Shown in pieces: positions 1 to 6,312 of a stretch of DNA of 12,252 nucleotides (positions are counted from its first letter, which is position 1; every line of letters begins with the position of its first letter). Below the pieces are notes generated by a model. That model was given only the letters and a program-made list of their open reading frames with translations, made no database searches and was not told where the DNA came from. Position numbers and translations under genes: made by a program. The stretch comes from an uncultured Veillonella sp. (GTDB lineage Bacteria; Bacillota; Negativicutes; Veillonellales; Veillonellaceae). The stretch is taken from NCBI GenBank assembly GCA_934216375.1, contig CAKQBP010000020.1, forward strand, positions 1 to 12,252, in the 5' to 3' direction.

Positions 1-57
1 CAGACCGAGGAATACTACTAAGATGAAAGAGACCTTAGCAGAGCTTTCTTGAGTCAT
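1..57 (-). CDS. N-terminus of a membrane protein, cut by window edge
   Basis: Only the first 19 codons are in the window, reading MTQESSAKVSFILVVFLGL from an ATG at 57-55. A polar stretch of about 9 residues leads into a hydrophobic run, as in the first membrane helix of a transporter; a signal anchor is also possible. The start is well supported by an AGGAGGG ribosome binding site (plus-strand 62-68) six bases upstream of the ATG. The gene runs leftward out of the window. It is preceded by a leader with a hairpin (91-116) and an extended -10 promoter (147-155). The family cannot be identified from this fragment. Confidence 0.7.
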   Translation of the reverse strand, partial: MTQESSAKVSFILVVFLGL

Positions 58-90
58 AAAACCCTCCTATACTAAAGTGAGAAAAATAAA

Positions 91-116
91 AGTCTGCGAA
101 TCGCACTTCGCAGACT
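91..116 (-). terminator. Hairpin with T-rich tail in the leader of the leftmost gene
   Basis: Ten-base arms AGTCTGCGAA (91-100) and TTCGCAGACT (107-116) are perfect complements around a 6-base loop. Read on the minus strand, the stem is followed at once by TTTATTTTTC, so it resembles an intrinsic terminator. It lies about 34 bases upstream of the minus-strand ATG at 57 and downstream of the candidate promoter. It could attenuate that gene, or stop read-through arriving from lctP. On the plus strand the tail is weaker (GCATTTAATTTTTT). Confidence 0.6.
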
Positions 117-146
117 GCATTTAATTTTTTCTATTTGATACGATGT

Positions 147-155
147 ATTTTACCA
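147..155 (-). promoter_or_regulatory. Extended -10 promoter for the leftmost gene
   Basis: On the minus strand TGGTAAAAT is an extended -10 element (TG-N-TAAAAT, with -10 at 147-152). No convincing -35 is seen. Transcription would start near 140, giving a leader of about 85 bases that contains the 91-116 hairpin. Confidence 0.4.
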
Positions 156-184
156 TGATTGAGAAAAAATATCTATATGAAATA

Positions 185-212
185 TTGACTTTGCTATATC
201 TCTATTTATAGA
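185..212 (+). promoter_or_regulatory. Possible promoter of the decayed signal-peptide gene
   Basis: TTGACT at 185-190 is a good -35 match. A 16-base spacer leads to TATAGA at 207-212, a weaker -10. It points toward the ribosome binding site and ATG at 266-279. In such AT-rich DNA it may be chance. Confidence 0.3.
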
Positions 213-276
213 TTACAATTAGTATATTAATTATATCTAAAAATATCAATGTGTTTATTGGCGATGGGAGAATTAT

Positions 277-400
277 ATGAAATATTAACTAAAAGGTTTT
301 GTGTTAGCTGCAATAGTAGTAATCGGGACAGCTACGGTTTCATCTGTAGAAGCAATATCATTAAACCATGTTATATGTAGTATTCTCATATGTGGCAACA
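277..400 (+). pseudogene. Remnant of a secreted-protein gene (broken signal peptide)
   Basis: An ATG at 277-279 sits six bases after GGGAG (266-270), a good ribosome binding site. The frame reads M-K-Y, then a TAA stop at 286-288, and continues L-K-G-F-V with no further stop through 400. The continuation has the layout of a signal peptide: a Lys, a hydrophobic core (LAAIVVIG), small polar residues, and an Ala-type cleavage end (SVEA, ending near 354). After that only about 15 unremarkable residues follow before the terminator at 401-435. This suggests the 5' end of an exported-protein gene that has acquired a nonsense codon and lost its body. Internal restart at GTG 301 would lack the charged N-region. 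I cannot name the parent family. Confidence 0.4.
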
Positions 401-435
401 AAAAAAGAACAGCTCGTGAAAAGCTGTTCTTTTTT
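401..435. terminator. Strong bidirectional intrinsic terminator
   Basis: The arms at 401-414 and 422-435 pair perfectly over 14 bases (core GAACAGCT/AGCTGTTC) around a 7-base loop. They are flanked by A runs on the left and T runs on the right, so it can act on both strands. On the minus strand it lies 17 bases past the lctP stop codon and is the likely lctP terminator. On the plus strand it would end any transcript from the broken gene at 277. Confidence 0.85.
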
Positions 436-451
436 GTATTGTTACCAGTTC

Positions 452-2089
452 TTAGAAGAAGAAGTGGTGAATTTCATGGATGAAATGTTGACCGAAGAAG
501 GAGATACAACCATGCATAACGATGAAGATCAAGAAGTATTTGAATGCGCTGTTCATGATAACGCTTGCTTCAATTTCATGTTCTAGTTTATGAGCTTCTT
601 CAGCACTGATTTCTTTGTGGTTTTCTAGGTATGCTTTTAAAGCAGGACCAACGGCACCAATGGAAATCGCGATGGATTGTGGAGATAACATTTTACCGAT
701 ACCAGCTGCACCGGAGTTAACAGCTGCTAACCAGAAGCCAAGATCTTCCCAGCTTGTAGGGTCTAAGCCTTGAGCTGCTGCAATTTGAAGTGGACCAAAC
801 AATACGTTGGAGTTTGTACCGGAACCAGTTAAGAAGGCACCCAACGCACCTACGATAGGAGCGAATAATGGGTACAAGGAACCTGTACCAGCAACCATTG
901 CTTTTGCAATGTCTGCAGTCATACCGGAGTATGTCATCAATTTAGCTGTCATAACAACTGTAATGATTGTAAGGTATGTAAACTTCAAGTTTTTAACTGT
1001 GTTACCCAATGTACCGAAAATTTCGCCAGCTTTTGCTTTTTGGATAAAACCACCAACAATACCAGCGATGAAAATCATGATACCAGGAGTTGCAATCCAT
1101 ACAAATGTATAAGGTTTTGCACCAGGACCTTGGTAAATAGGTACAGATGTTTTAATGGACGCAAGAGGACCATTAATTGCAGGGAACAATTTAGAAGTTA
1201 ATAACAATAATACGAAGATTAAGATGAATGGCATTGCAGCTACAAGGCCTTCGCCACCAGAAACTTTAGGGACTTCGCCAGTTTGTTTAACTGCGTATTT
1301 AGGATCATTAGGAGGCATGATTTTTGCACAACCAATGATAACTGCCATGATAACGATGGATGCAGAAATTACGGATAATTCTGGACCCATTACAGCGTTG
1401 ATTACAGTTTCAGGAACTGCTAATGCTAAACCAGAAAGCAATGTTACAAGGAATACGCCTTTTAACGCTTTAATACCGCCACCAATAATCATAACAACAA
1501 AGAATGGAGCGATAAGGTTAAGCAAGAACAATTGTACGGAAATGAATGTACCTAAATGGCTTGGATCAAGGTTTGTTAAGGATGCCAATGTAGTTGTTGG
1601 AATCCCGATAGAACCAAATGTTGTTGGTACGGAGTTTGCAACGAGACATGCGATGATAGATTTAAGTGGGTCAAAACCTACGGCAACCATCATAGCTGCA
1701 GGAATTGCAACGGCAGTACCGAAGCCAGCCATACCTTCCATGAAGGCACCAAAGCCCCATGCAAGTAGTAATGCAAGTACACGAGTATCAGATGTTACAG
1801 AAGAAAGCATGGTTTTAATAGTTTCCATTGCTTTCGTATATACTACCAAGTTATAAACGAAGATAGCAGCTGTAATAACTAATAGGATTGGCCAAATCGC
1901 CAAAGCGGCACCTTCAAGGGCACCAGTGACCATAATGAATGGGTCAGATTGGAATGCTGTAATAGCGATGATGAAAGAACCGATTGCAGCAACACTTGTT
2001 GCTTGCCATGCAGGTAATTTCAAGATGGATAACGCTACAATCAACCAAATGATTGGAGATAGCGCTAATAGAACGGTGATAGCACTCAT
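452..2089 (-). CDS. lctP: L-lactate permease, LctP/LldP family
   Basis: This is a polytopic inner-membrane transporter of the lactate permease family (LctP), which imports L-lactate, and often glycolate, with protons. Family signatures are visible: WGFGAFMEGMAGFGTAVAIP at residues 111-130, GSGTNSNVLFG at 422-432, and the motif with GKMLSPQSIAI at 458-475. The protein has a dozen or so hydrophobic segments, and a last helix near the C-terminus as in E. coli LldP. The length of 545 residues is close to the usual 550. I chose the ATG at 2089 because AAGGATGA lies about 8 bases upstream. The upstream in-frame ATG at 2101 directly abuts AAAGG, leaving no spacing. The gene lies downstream of ldh on the same strand, consistent with lactate uptake feeding that enzyme. 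It ends at the 401-435 terminator. Confidence 0.93.
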   Translation of the reverse strand: MSAITVLLALSPIIWLIVALSILKLPAWQATSVAAIGSFIIAITAFQSDPFIMVTGALEGAALAIWPILLVITAAIFVYNLVVYTKAMETIKTMLSSVTSDTRVLALLLAWGFGAFMEGMAGFGTAVAIPAAMMVAVGFDPLKSIIACLVANSVPTTFGSIGIPTTTLASLTNLDPSHLGTFISVQLFLLNLIAPFFVVMIIGGGIKALKGVFLVTLLSGLALAVPETVINAVMGPELSVISASIVIMAVIIGCAKIMPPNDPKYAVKQTGEVPKVSGGEGLVAAMPFILIFVLLLLTSKLFPAINGPLASIKTSVPIYQGPGAKPYTFVWIATPGIMIFIAGIVGGFIQKAKAGEIFGTLGNTVKNLKFTYLTIITVVMTAKLMTYSGMTADIAKAMVAGTGSLYPLFAPIVGALGAFLTGSGTNSNVLFGPLQIAAAQGLDPTSWEDLGFWLAAVNSGAAGIGKMLSPQSIAISIGAVGPALKAYLENHKEISAEEAHKLEHEIEASVIMNSAFKYFLIFIVMHGCISFFGQHFIHEIHHFFF

Positions 2090-2176
2090 TTCTAAAATCA
2101 TCCTTTCAAGAAAAATAAAAATATATGCTCAACAGGACGATGTAGCTTAATCAATTAAATTGATGAGTAAATCGCT

Positions 2177-2205
2177 ATTGTATTAAGTTGTAAAAGTTCA
2201 GTTAA
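2177..2205 (-). promoter_or_regulatory. Candidate lctP promoter
   Basis: On the minus strand TTAACT (2200-2205) and TACAAT (2177-2182) are separated by 17 bases. The implied start near 2170 leaves a leader of about 80 bases before the lctP ATG. This would let lctP be expressed independently of ldh. The -35 matches consensus at only 4 of 6 bases. Confidence 0.4.
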
Positions 2206-2268
2206 AATAAAAGATTACAATAAAATAACAGATATACTTATCATAAAAATTGATATAGTACATAAAAT

Positions 2269-2299
2269 TTTTTAACCTCATAGGCTATGAGGTTAAAAA
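2269..2299. repeat. Second hairpin between ldh and lctP
   Basis: Fourteen-base arms at 2269-2282 and 2286-2299 (core TTAACCTCATA and its complement) pair perfectly around the 3-base loop GGC. No clean T run follows on either strand outside the stem, so it is a poor classical terminator. It may instead be an mRNA processing or stabilising structure, or reinforce the hairpin at 2307-2337. Confidence 0.55.
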
Positions 2300-2306
2300 C
2301 ATAAGA

Positions 2307-2337
2307 GAGGGGACATAAACAGTGTTTATGTCCCCTT
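2307..2337 (-). terminator. Hairpin downstream of ldh, probable partial terminator
   Basis: GGGGACATAAAC (2309-2320) and GTTTATGTCCCC (2324-2335) form a perfect 12-base stem with a 3-base loop, extended by A-T and G-T pairs at the base. On the minus strand it sits about 50 bases after the ldh stop. It is followed by TCTTATGTTTTTAACC, an interrupted T tract. It could stop or weaken transcription from ldh into lctP. Confidence 0.6.
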
Positions 2338-2384
2338 CTGTACTAACTACAAGTCCTTGTTAGGGCCATTACTAAATTTAGGTA

Positions 2385-3524
2385 TTAGTAGTTACCTTTG
2401 AACATTGTAGCAGGAGCTTCTGGTACATAATCGCCGAAGTAGGATTTGAAGTCTAAACCTAATTCATTGCAAAGGTCTTGAACTTCAAGCATTGTACCGT
2501 TAAGTACAGGGATGCCTTCAGCTTTAACTTTAGCAACAGATTCATGTTCTTTTTCACCATGAGTGTAGATACGGTCTTGACCTTGTGCTTTAGGAGCTTC
2601 ACGTAATTCTTGTAAGAATTGGGAGAAGTGTTTTTTGATTTCCGCAGGGTCACCGAAGAATTCAGGGTTGATAGCCATGAAGCCGTGGCAGATATTGGAT
2701 TTACCGCCAACCATACATTTGTTGGAAGTACCGCCTTGGGACAAGATGGAGGAGAATAATTCAGCAATCATGCCGTTACCATAACCTTTGTGGCCGCCAA
2801 GAACTTCTGTAGCACCACCTAAAGGAAGGATACCGCCGCCTTCATGACGGGAGATGTTGCCCAATACTTCAGCTGCATCAGTGGAAGGAACACCGTCTTT
2901 ATTAACAGCCCAGCCATCTGGAGTAGCTTTGCCCATTTTGTTGTACATTTCAAGTTTACCACGAGTTACTACTGTAGTGGAGCAATCGAAGAAGAAGTCA
3001 ACTGGATCAGCTGGTACAGTCCAAGCGATAGGGTTAGAACCAAGCATAGCTTTACGAGCATATACAGGAACCATGATTGCTTCGGAGTTTGTACAAGAGA
3101 AACCGATTAAGCCTTGGTCGGATGCCATTTTAGCATAGTAACCAGCGATACCGTAGTGGTTGGAGTTACGTACAGATACGATACCAACACCGGATTTTTT
3201 AGCTTTTTCGATAGCCATTTCCATAGCTTTGTGGCCCAAGAATTGACCCATGCCGTCATGACCGTCGATAACTGCGGAGATTGGAGTTTCTTTTACGATT
3301 TCAGGTTTTGCGTCGATTTTGATCAAGCCATTAGTGATACCTTTATGGTAACGAACCATACGTTGCATACCATGGCTTTGAATACCGAACAAGTCAGAAG
3401 TCAAAAGTACGTCTTGGATGATGTCAGCTTCTTTTTCGGAGAAACCAAATTTTTGGAAAGCGTCCATGCTCAATTTTTTTAGTGTTTCATAAGGGAATAA
3501 CACAGTGTTTTTTGCGTCTGCCAT
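2385..3524 (-). CDS. Malate/L-lactate dehydrogenase family enzyme (Ldh_2)
   Basis: This is a cytoplasmic NAD(P)-dependent 2-hydroxyacid dehydrogenase of the Ldh_2 family (malate, lactate, ureidoglycolate and sulfolactate dehydrogenases). It is not related to classical Rossmann-fold LDH. Visible family features are GIQSHGMQR with His51, NSNHYGIAGYYA at 120-131, LGSNPIAW at 161-168, Asp180 followed by CSTTVVTRGKLE, and a glycine-rich GGHKGYG at 243-249. The 379-residue length is normal or slightly long. The ATG at 3524 has GAGGT eight bases upstream. It lies ahead of lctP on the same strand, so lactate/pyruvate or malate/oxaloacetate chemistry is likely. Veillonella is known for a lactate-malate (lactate-oxaloacetate) transhydrogenase with bound NAD. 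This gene is a candidate for it, which is my inference. Exact substrate cannot be read from sequence. Confidence 0.88.
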   Translation of the reverse strand: MADAKNTVLFPYETLKKLSMDAFQKFGFSEKEADIIQDVLLTSDLFGIQSHGMQRMVRYHKGITNGLIKIDAKPEIVKETPISAVIDGHDGMGQFLGHKAMEMAIEKAKKSGVGIVSVRNSNHYGIAGYYAKMASDQGLIGFSCTNSEAIMVPVYARKAMLGSNPIAWTVPADPVDFFFDCSTTVVTRGKLEMYNKMGKATPDGWAVNKDGVPSTDAAEVLGNISRHEGGGILPLGGATEVLGGHKGYGNGMIAELFSSILSQGGTSNKCMVGGKSNICHGFMAINPEFFGDPAEIKKHFSQFLQELREAPKAQGQDRIYTHGEKEHESVAKVKAEGIPVLNGTMLEVQDLCNELGLDFKSYFGDYVPEAPATMFKGNY

Positions 3525-3626
3525 CGTTAAAACCTCTTTTCAGAAAATATGTACCTGATATAGCTACTTCACATTAGATAACCATGAATTCAAAATGATT
3601 TCTTGTGAGTTCTATATCCTCTCAAA

Positions 3627-3637
3627 TGACACTGTCA
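3627..3637. promoter_or_regulatory. Operator-like palindrome at the ldh start site
   Basis: TGACACTGTCA is TGACA and TGTCA arms around a single C. It abuts the downstream edge of the ldh -10 and would overlap the transcription start. That is a typical place for a repressor operator. No regulator gene is present in the window. Confidence 0.35.
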
Positions 3638-3645
3638 GTATAGCA
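3637..3645 (-). promoter_or_regulatory. Extended -10 promoter for ldh
   Basis: On the minus strand TGCTATACT is an extended -10 (TG-C-TATACT, -10 at 3637-3642). The -35 is weak (TTCAAT at 17 bases). The start would lie near 3630, giving a leader of about 105 bases to the ldh ATG. Confidence 0.5.
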
Positions 3646-3709
3646 CAGAAACAAGTGAGATTGAATAGTCTTACAGTCTGAACGACATTACTAAATATGC
3701 ATACGTACC

Positions 3710-3725
3710 GGTGATTTTTGTCACA
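3710..3725. promoter_or_regulatory. CRP/FNR-like site upstream of ldh
   Basis: GGTGA-TTTTTG-TCACA matches the TGTGA-N6-TCACA pattern bound by CRP-type regulators at 9 of 10 fixed positions. It is centred about 88 bases upstream of the proposed ldh start. Whether this organism has a regulator with that specificity is unknown, and a chance match is possible. Confidence 0.25.
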
Positions 3726-3868
3726 TAATCTATACGACACTATTAAAATGTCTGATTATACCTAAAACTATATGGTTATGACTTTTAGTAATGATTGCAT
3801 GATTTTTTTGAAGAATTTTGGTATTTTTATAGAACTTATTAGTATATCTGTTTAGGGGGTCGGAAAGA

Positions 3869-3892
3869 ATGATAATAGATAGATATCGATAA
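3869..3892 (+). other. Eight-codon mini-ORF behind a G-rich ribosome binding site
   Basis: AGGGGGT (3854-3860) precedes an ATG at 3869 by 8 bases. The frame encodes only MIIDRYR and then TAA. It could be the start of a decayed gene, a leader peptide, or chance. It lies 210 bases upstream of the molybdoenzyme start, so a direct leader role there is not obvious. Confidence 0.15.
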
Positions 3893-4023
3893 AACTTGAA
3901 ATGTTCAGTTACTCATATAAAAATAAGTGATGAGGTCATAAATGTAATGTGATAATCGAATGCATTGATATACAAAAAATAATTAGTTCTAAAACCTCTT
4001 AGAATCAGAAGATGTGTAAAAGG

Positions 4024-4052
4024 TTATACCTATACAAGCGATACTATATTAT
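4024..4052 (+). promoter_or_regulatory. Candidate promoter of the molybdoenzyme gene
   Basis: TTATAC (4024-4029) and TATTAT (4047-4052) are spaced by 17 bases, with a start expected near 4059. The surrounding AT richness (overlapping TATAAT-like strings at 4049-4057) makes the exact -10 uncertain. Confidence 0.35.
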
Positions 4053-4104
4053 AATATAAATATACATCCTATAGTTTATACAATTTATAAGCGAGGTGCT
4101 TATC

Positions 4105-6108
4105 ATGAAAGAATATAAATCTGTATGCCCTTACGATTGTCCTGATGCATGCGGACTCATTGTATCAGTCGATAATAATAAAGTAATATCTGTTCGAGGG
4201 GATAGAGCACATGCTTTCACAAGAGGTACACTATGCCCTAAGATGGCACATTATGAAAAAGTAATCCATTCTCCATTGCGCTTGAAGTCTCCTATGAAGC
4301 GTGTTGGTAAAAAAGGAATTGGTGAAGATCAGTACACTCGTATTAGTTGGGATGAAGCCCTTGATGCAATTGTCAATAATTTCAAAGAAACTATTGATAC
4401 TTATGGCAGTGAAAGTATTTTGCGTTACTCTTATGCAGGAACAATGGGGGTCATTCAGAGTCCTGCAGCAGATTATTTTTTCCGTTGTATTGGTGCTACA
4501 GACCAAGATCGAGGTATTTGCTCTCCTGCTAAACAAGCGGGGTTCCGGTCCGTTTATGGTGAAACATTAGGTATTAAACCACAAGAGGCGCAACATAGCG
4601 ACTGTATCGTCTTGTGGGGGATAAATGCGACAGCTACAGATGTTCATATTTTACACGATGTGAACATAGCAAAAAAGAATGGTGCCCGCGTTTGGATTAT
4701 CGATACTCATAAAACCTATACTTTTAGCCAAGCTCATGAGCATATTTACGTTAAACCAGGTAGTGATGGAGCGCTAGCATTAGGTATGCTCCATATCATT
4801 CATCGTGACGGTTTGGCGGATACAGATTTTATTAAGGAACATGTCCAAGGCTACGATGAGCTGGTAAAAGAGGTGTTGCTTAATTTTACGCCGGAGAAAG
4901 CATCTGATATTTGTGGTGTTTCCGTGAATCGTATGACTGAGTTCGCTCATGCATACGCTACATCAAAAGCGCCGTTTATCCGTCTCGGCAGTGGTTTGTC
5001 TCGATATGGTAATGGTGCTATGACATGCCGTGCTATTAATGCCTTGCCTGCTGTGGTTGGAGCATGGCAATATCCTGGGGGTGGATTGTTGTCGAGTGCT
5101 AGTGGTAGTAAATTTATTGGCAAAGATGTGATGCAACAGGCTCATGTTCATGCGCCAGCTAAACGATTGATGCCTATGATTAAACTTGGGGAGATGCTTA
5201 CAAATCCCGAAGAAGTTGGCGTTCATAGCTTATATGTGTTTTCCTCAAATCCTGCTATTACAGCACCTAATCAAAATGTGGTTCGTAAAGGTTTGATGCG
5301 TAATGACTTATTCACAATTGTGCATGAGCGTTTTTTTACGGATACCTGTAAATATGCGGATATTATTTTGCCGGCCACAACATCTGTAGAGCATGATGAT
5401 ATTTATAATTCTTATGGTCATTACACAATTGGTACGGGTTACAAATTGATTGATCCAGTTGGGGAGTCTCGTTCCAATTGGCAAGTTATCGCCGAGTTAG
5501 CAAAACGTATGGGGTTGGAGGATGCATTCTTTAACCTTAGTGAAAGAGAACTTATTGAACAAATTGTGCACACTTCGAGTCGTATATCCAAGAGTGACCA
5601 AGAGTTGATTTTAAACGGTGAGCCTGTGGAGATGACGGTACCTGAAAGTTATAAGATGGATTTCAAAACACCGTCTGGAAAAATTGAATTATATAATCCG
5701 CAGGATGTAGAACCATTAATTCGGTATATGCCTCCATATGGTGACAATGCACCGTTTTGGCTTATAAATGGTAATGATATTCGAATTTTGGACTCTAGCT
5801 TCTGCGAATTAGACTTTAATGATCCTGAGTTGATGAAACTTCGCATCCATCCAGAAGATGCAAAAATGTATAACATAAACGATGGGGCTGAAGTAGAAAT
5901 TTATAACGATCGTGGCAGTGTAAAAATTAAAGCATACTACGACGATGAAGTACAGCGAGGTACATTGGTAACACTCGGTGTATGGTGGCAATCTCAATCA
6001 AGTGATCCTCACGTGGCAATCAATGCGCTTACCGCAGCTCGTCCTACCGATCAGGGATGGGGGAGCACCTTTTATGATGTACAAGTTCATATAAGAAATC
6101 TTTTGTAG
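4105..6108 (+). CDS. Molybdopterin-dependent oxidoreductase with N-terminal 4Fe-4S site
   Basis: This is a catalytic subunit of the DMSO-reductase superfamily (COG0243). It should carry a molybdenum or tungsten bis-pterin cofactor and one 4Fe-4S cluster. Cys8, Cys12, Cys16 and Cys44 (VCPYDCPDACG and TLCPKM) form the N-terminal cluster motif. Cys139 in RGICSPAKQAG is at the usual metal-ligand position. The middle has the typical NPAITAPN and cofactor-domain motifs, and the C-terminal part is a molydopterin-dinucleotide-binding barrel (INGNDIR to the end). No twin-arginine signal is present, so it should be cytoplasmic. The length of 667 residues is normal. I prefer the ATG at 4105, six bases after GAGGTG, to an in-frame GTG at 4096 inside that site. 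No electron-transfer or membrane subunit lies next to it, so the substrate and redox partner are unknown. Confidence 0.9.
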   Translation: MKEYKSVCPYDCPDACGLIVSVDNNKVISVRGDRAHAFTRGTLCPKMAHYEKVIHSPLRLKSPMKRVGKKGIGEDQYTRISWDEALDAIVNNFKETIDTYGSESILRYSYAGTMGVIQSPAADYFFRCIGATDQDRGICSPAKQAGFRSVYGETLGIKPQEAQHSDCIVLWGINATATDVHILHDVNIAKKNGARVWIIDTHKTYTFSQAHEHIYVKPGSDGALALGMLHIIHRDGLADTDFIKEHVQGYDELVKEVLLNFTPEKASDICGVSVNRMTEFAHAYATSKAPFIRLGSGLSRYGNGAMTCRAINALPAVVGAWQYPGGGLLSSASGSKFIGKDVMQQAHVHAPAKRLMPMIKLGEMLTNPEEVGVHSLYVFSSNPAITAPNQNVVRKGLMRNDLFTIVHERFFTDTCKYADIILPATTSVEHDDIYNSYGHYTIGTGYKLIDPVGESRSNWQVIAELAKRMGLEDAFFNLSERELIEQIVHTSSRISKSDQELILNGEPVEMTVPESYKMDFKTPSGKIELYNPQDVEPLIRYMPPYGDNAPFWLINGNDIRILDSSFCELDFNDPELMKLRIHPEDAKMYNINDGAEVEIYNDRGSVKIKAYYDDEVQRGTLVTLGVWWQSQSSDPHVAINALTAARPTDQGWGSTFYDVQVHIRNLL

Positions 6109-6242
6109 TGAATGACCAATTAATAGTCTGTAATGATTACTGTAAAATAGGAATTTATCTACTTATTTCTATAAGTAAAAGTTAAAGTCTGTTACTTATG
6201 GGAATAACTCTATACGGATATAGAATAGTGAGGATATTTTTC

Positions 6243-6272
6243 TTGTATACCCTAGCCCCTTTAGATTATAAT
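6243..6272 (+). promoter_or_regulatory. brnQ promoter
   Basis: TTGTAT (6243-6248) and a perfect TATAAT (6267-6272) are spaced by 18 bases. The start is expected near 6279, about 34 bases before the brnQ ATG. Confidence 0.6.
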
Positions 6273-6303
6273 AGTAATATTATTTTTATATAACCTAAAG
6301 GGG
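6256..6303 (+). repeat. Inverted repeat spanning the brnQ -10 region and ribosome binding site
   Basis: CCCCTTTAG (6256-6264) and CTAAAGGGG (6295-6303) are perfect 9-base complements 30 bases apart. The left arm lies in the promoter spacer. The right arm contains the AAAGGGGG ribosome binding site. If the transcript starts near 6279 the left arm is not in the RNA, so this would be a pair of DNA half-sites. If a longer transcript exists, the arms would hide the ribosome binding site. Confidence 0.4.
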
Positions 6304-6312
6304 GTTACATTT

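Larger units (their letters stand above)
3525..4104. other. 580-base divergent intergenic region between ldh and the molybdoenzyme gene
   Basis: No convincing protein gene is seen here. It holds the ldh promoter (near 3637-3645) with an overlapping palindrome (3627-3637) and a CRP/FNR-like half-palindromic site (3710-3725). It also holds two spots with good ribosome binding sites but only trivial reading frames (ATG 3869 and ATG 3942), and a candidate plus-strand promoter (4024-4052). The middle is very AT-rich. It may contain remains of a lost gene or an unrecognised small RNA. Confidence 0.5.

Noticed and set aside
91..435. CRISPR or repeat array suggested by several short palindromes
   Set aside because: The palindromes differ in sequence from one another and have no regular spacing. 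They are individual hairpins.
452..575. Possible frameshift or artificial extension at the lctP C-terminus, because the last residues look unusual
   Set aside because: The final hydrophobic helix after the charged EAHKLEHEIEA stretch corresponds to the last helix of known lactate permeases, and the stop lies just before the terminator. The gene appears intact.
1155..1856. Long plus-strand open frame of 233 codons opposite lctP
   Set aside because: It lies wholly antisense to the confident lctP gene. Its composition (many Ala, Thr, Pro, Ile, Asn) is what the complement of a membrane protein gene gives. No ribosome binding site or family motif supports it.
2269..2337. Mobile-element end or integration site suggested by tandem inverted repeats
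   Set aside because: There is no transposase, no target duplication and no direct repeat nearby. Terminator or RNA structure explains them better.
2844..3482. Several plus-strand open frames opposite ldh
   Set aside because: They are antisense shadows of a gene with strong codon bias and clear family motifs.
58..4104. Riboswitch in the longer leaders
   Set aside because: No recognisable conserved riboswitch core was seen by eye. Only simple hairpins are present. A covariance-model search could still find one.
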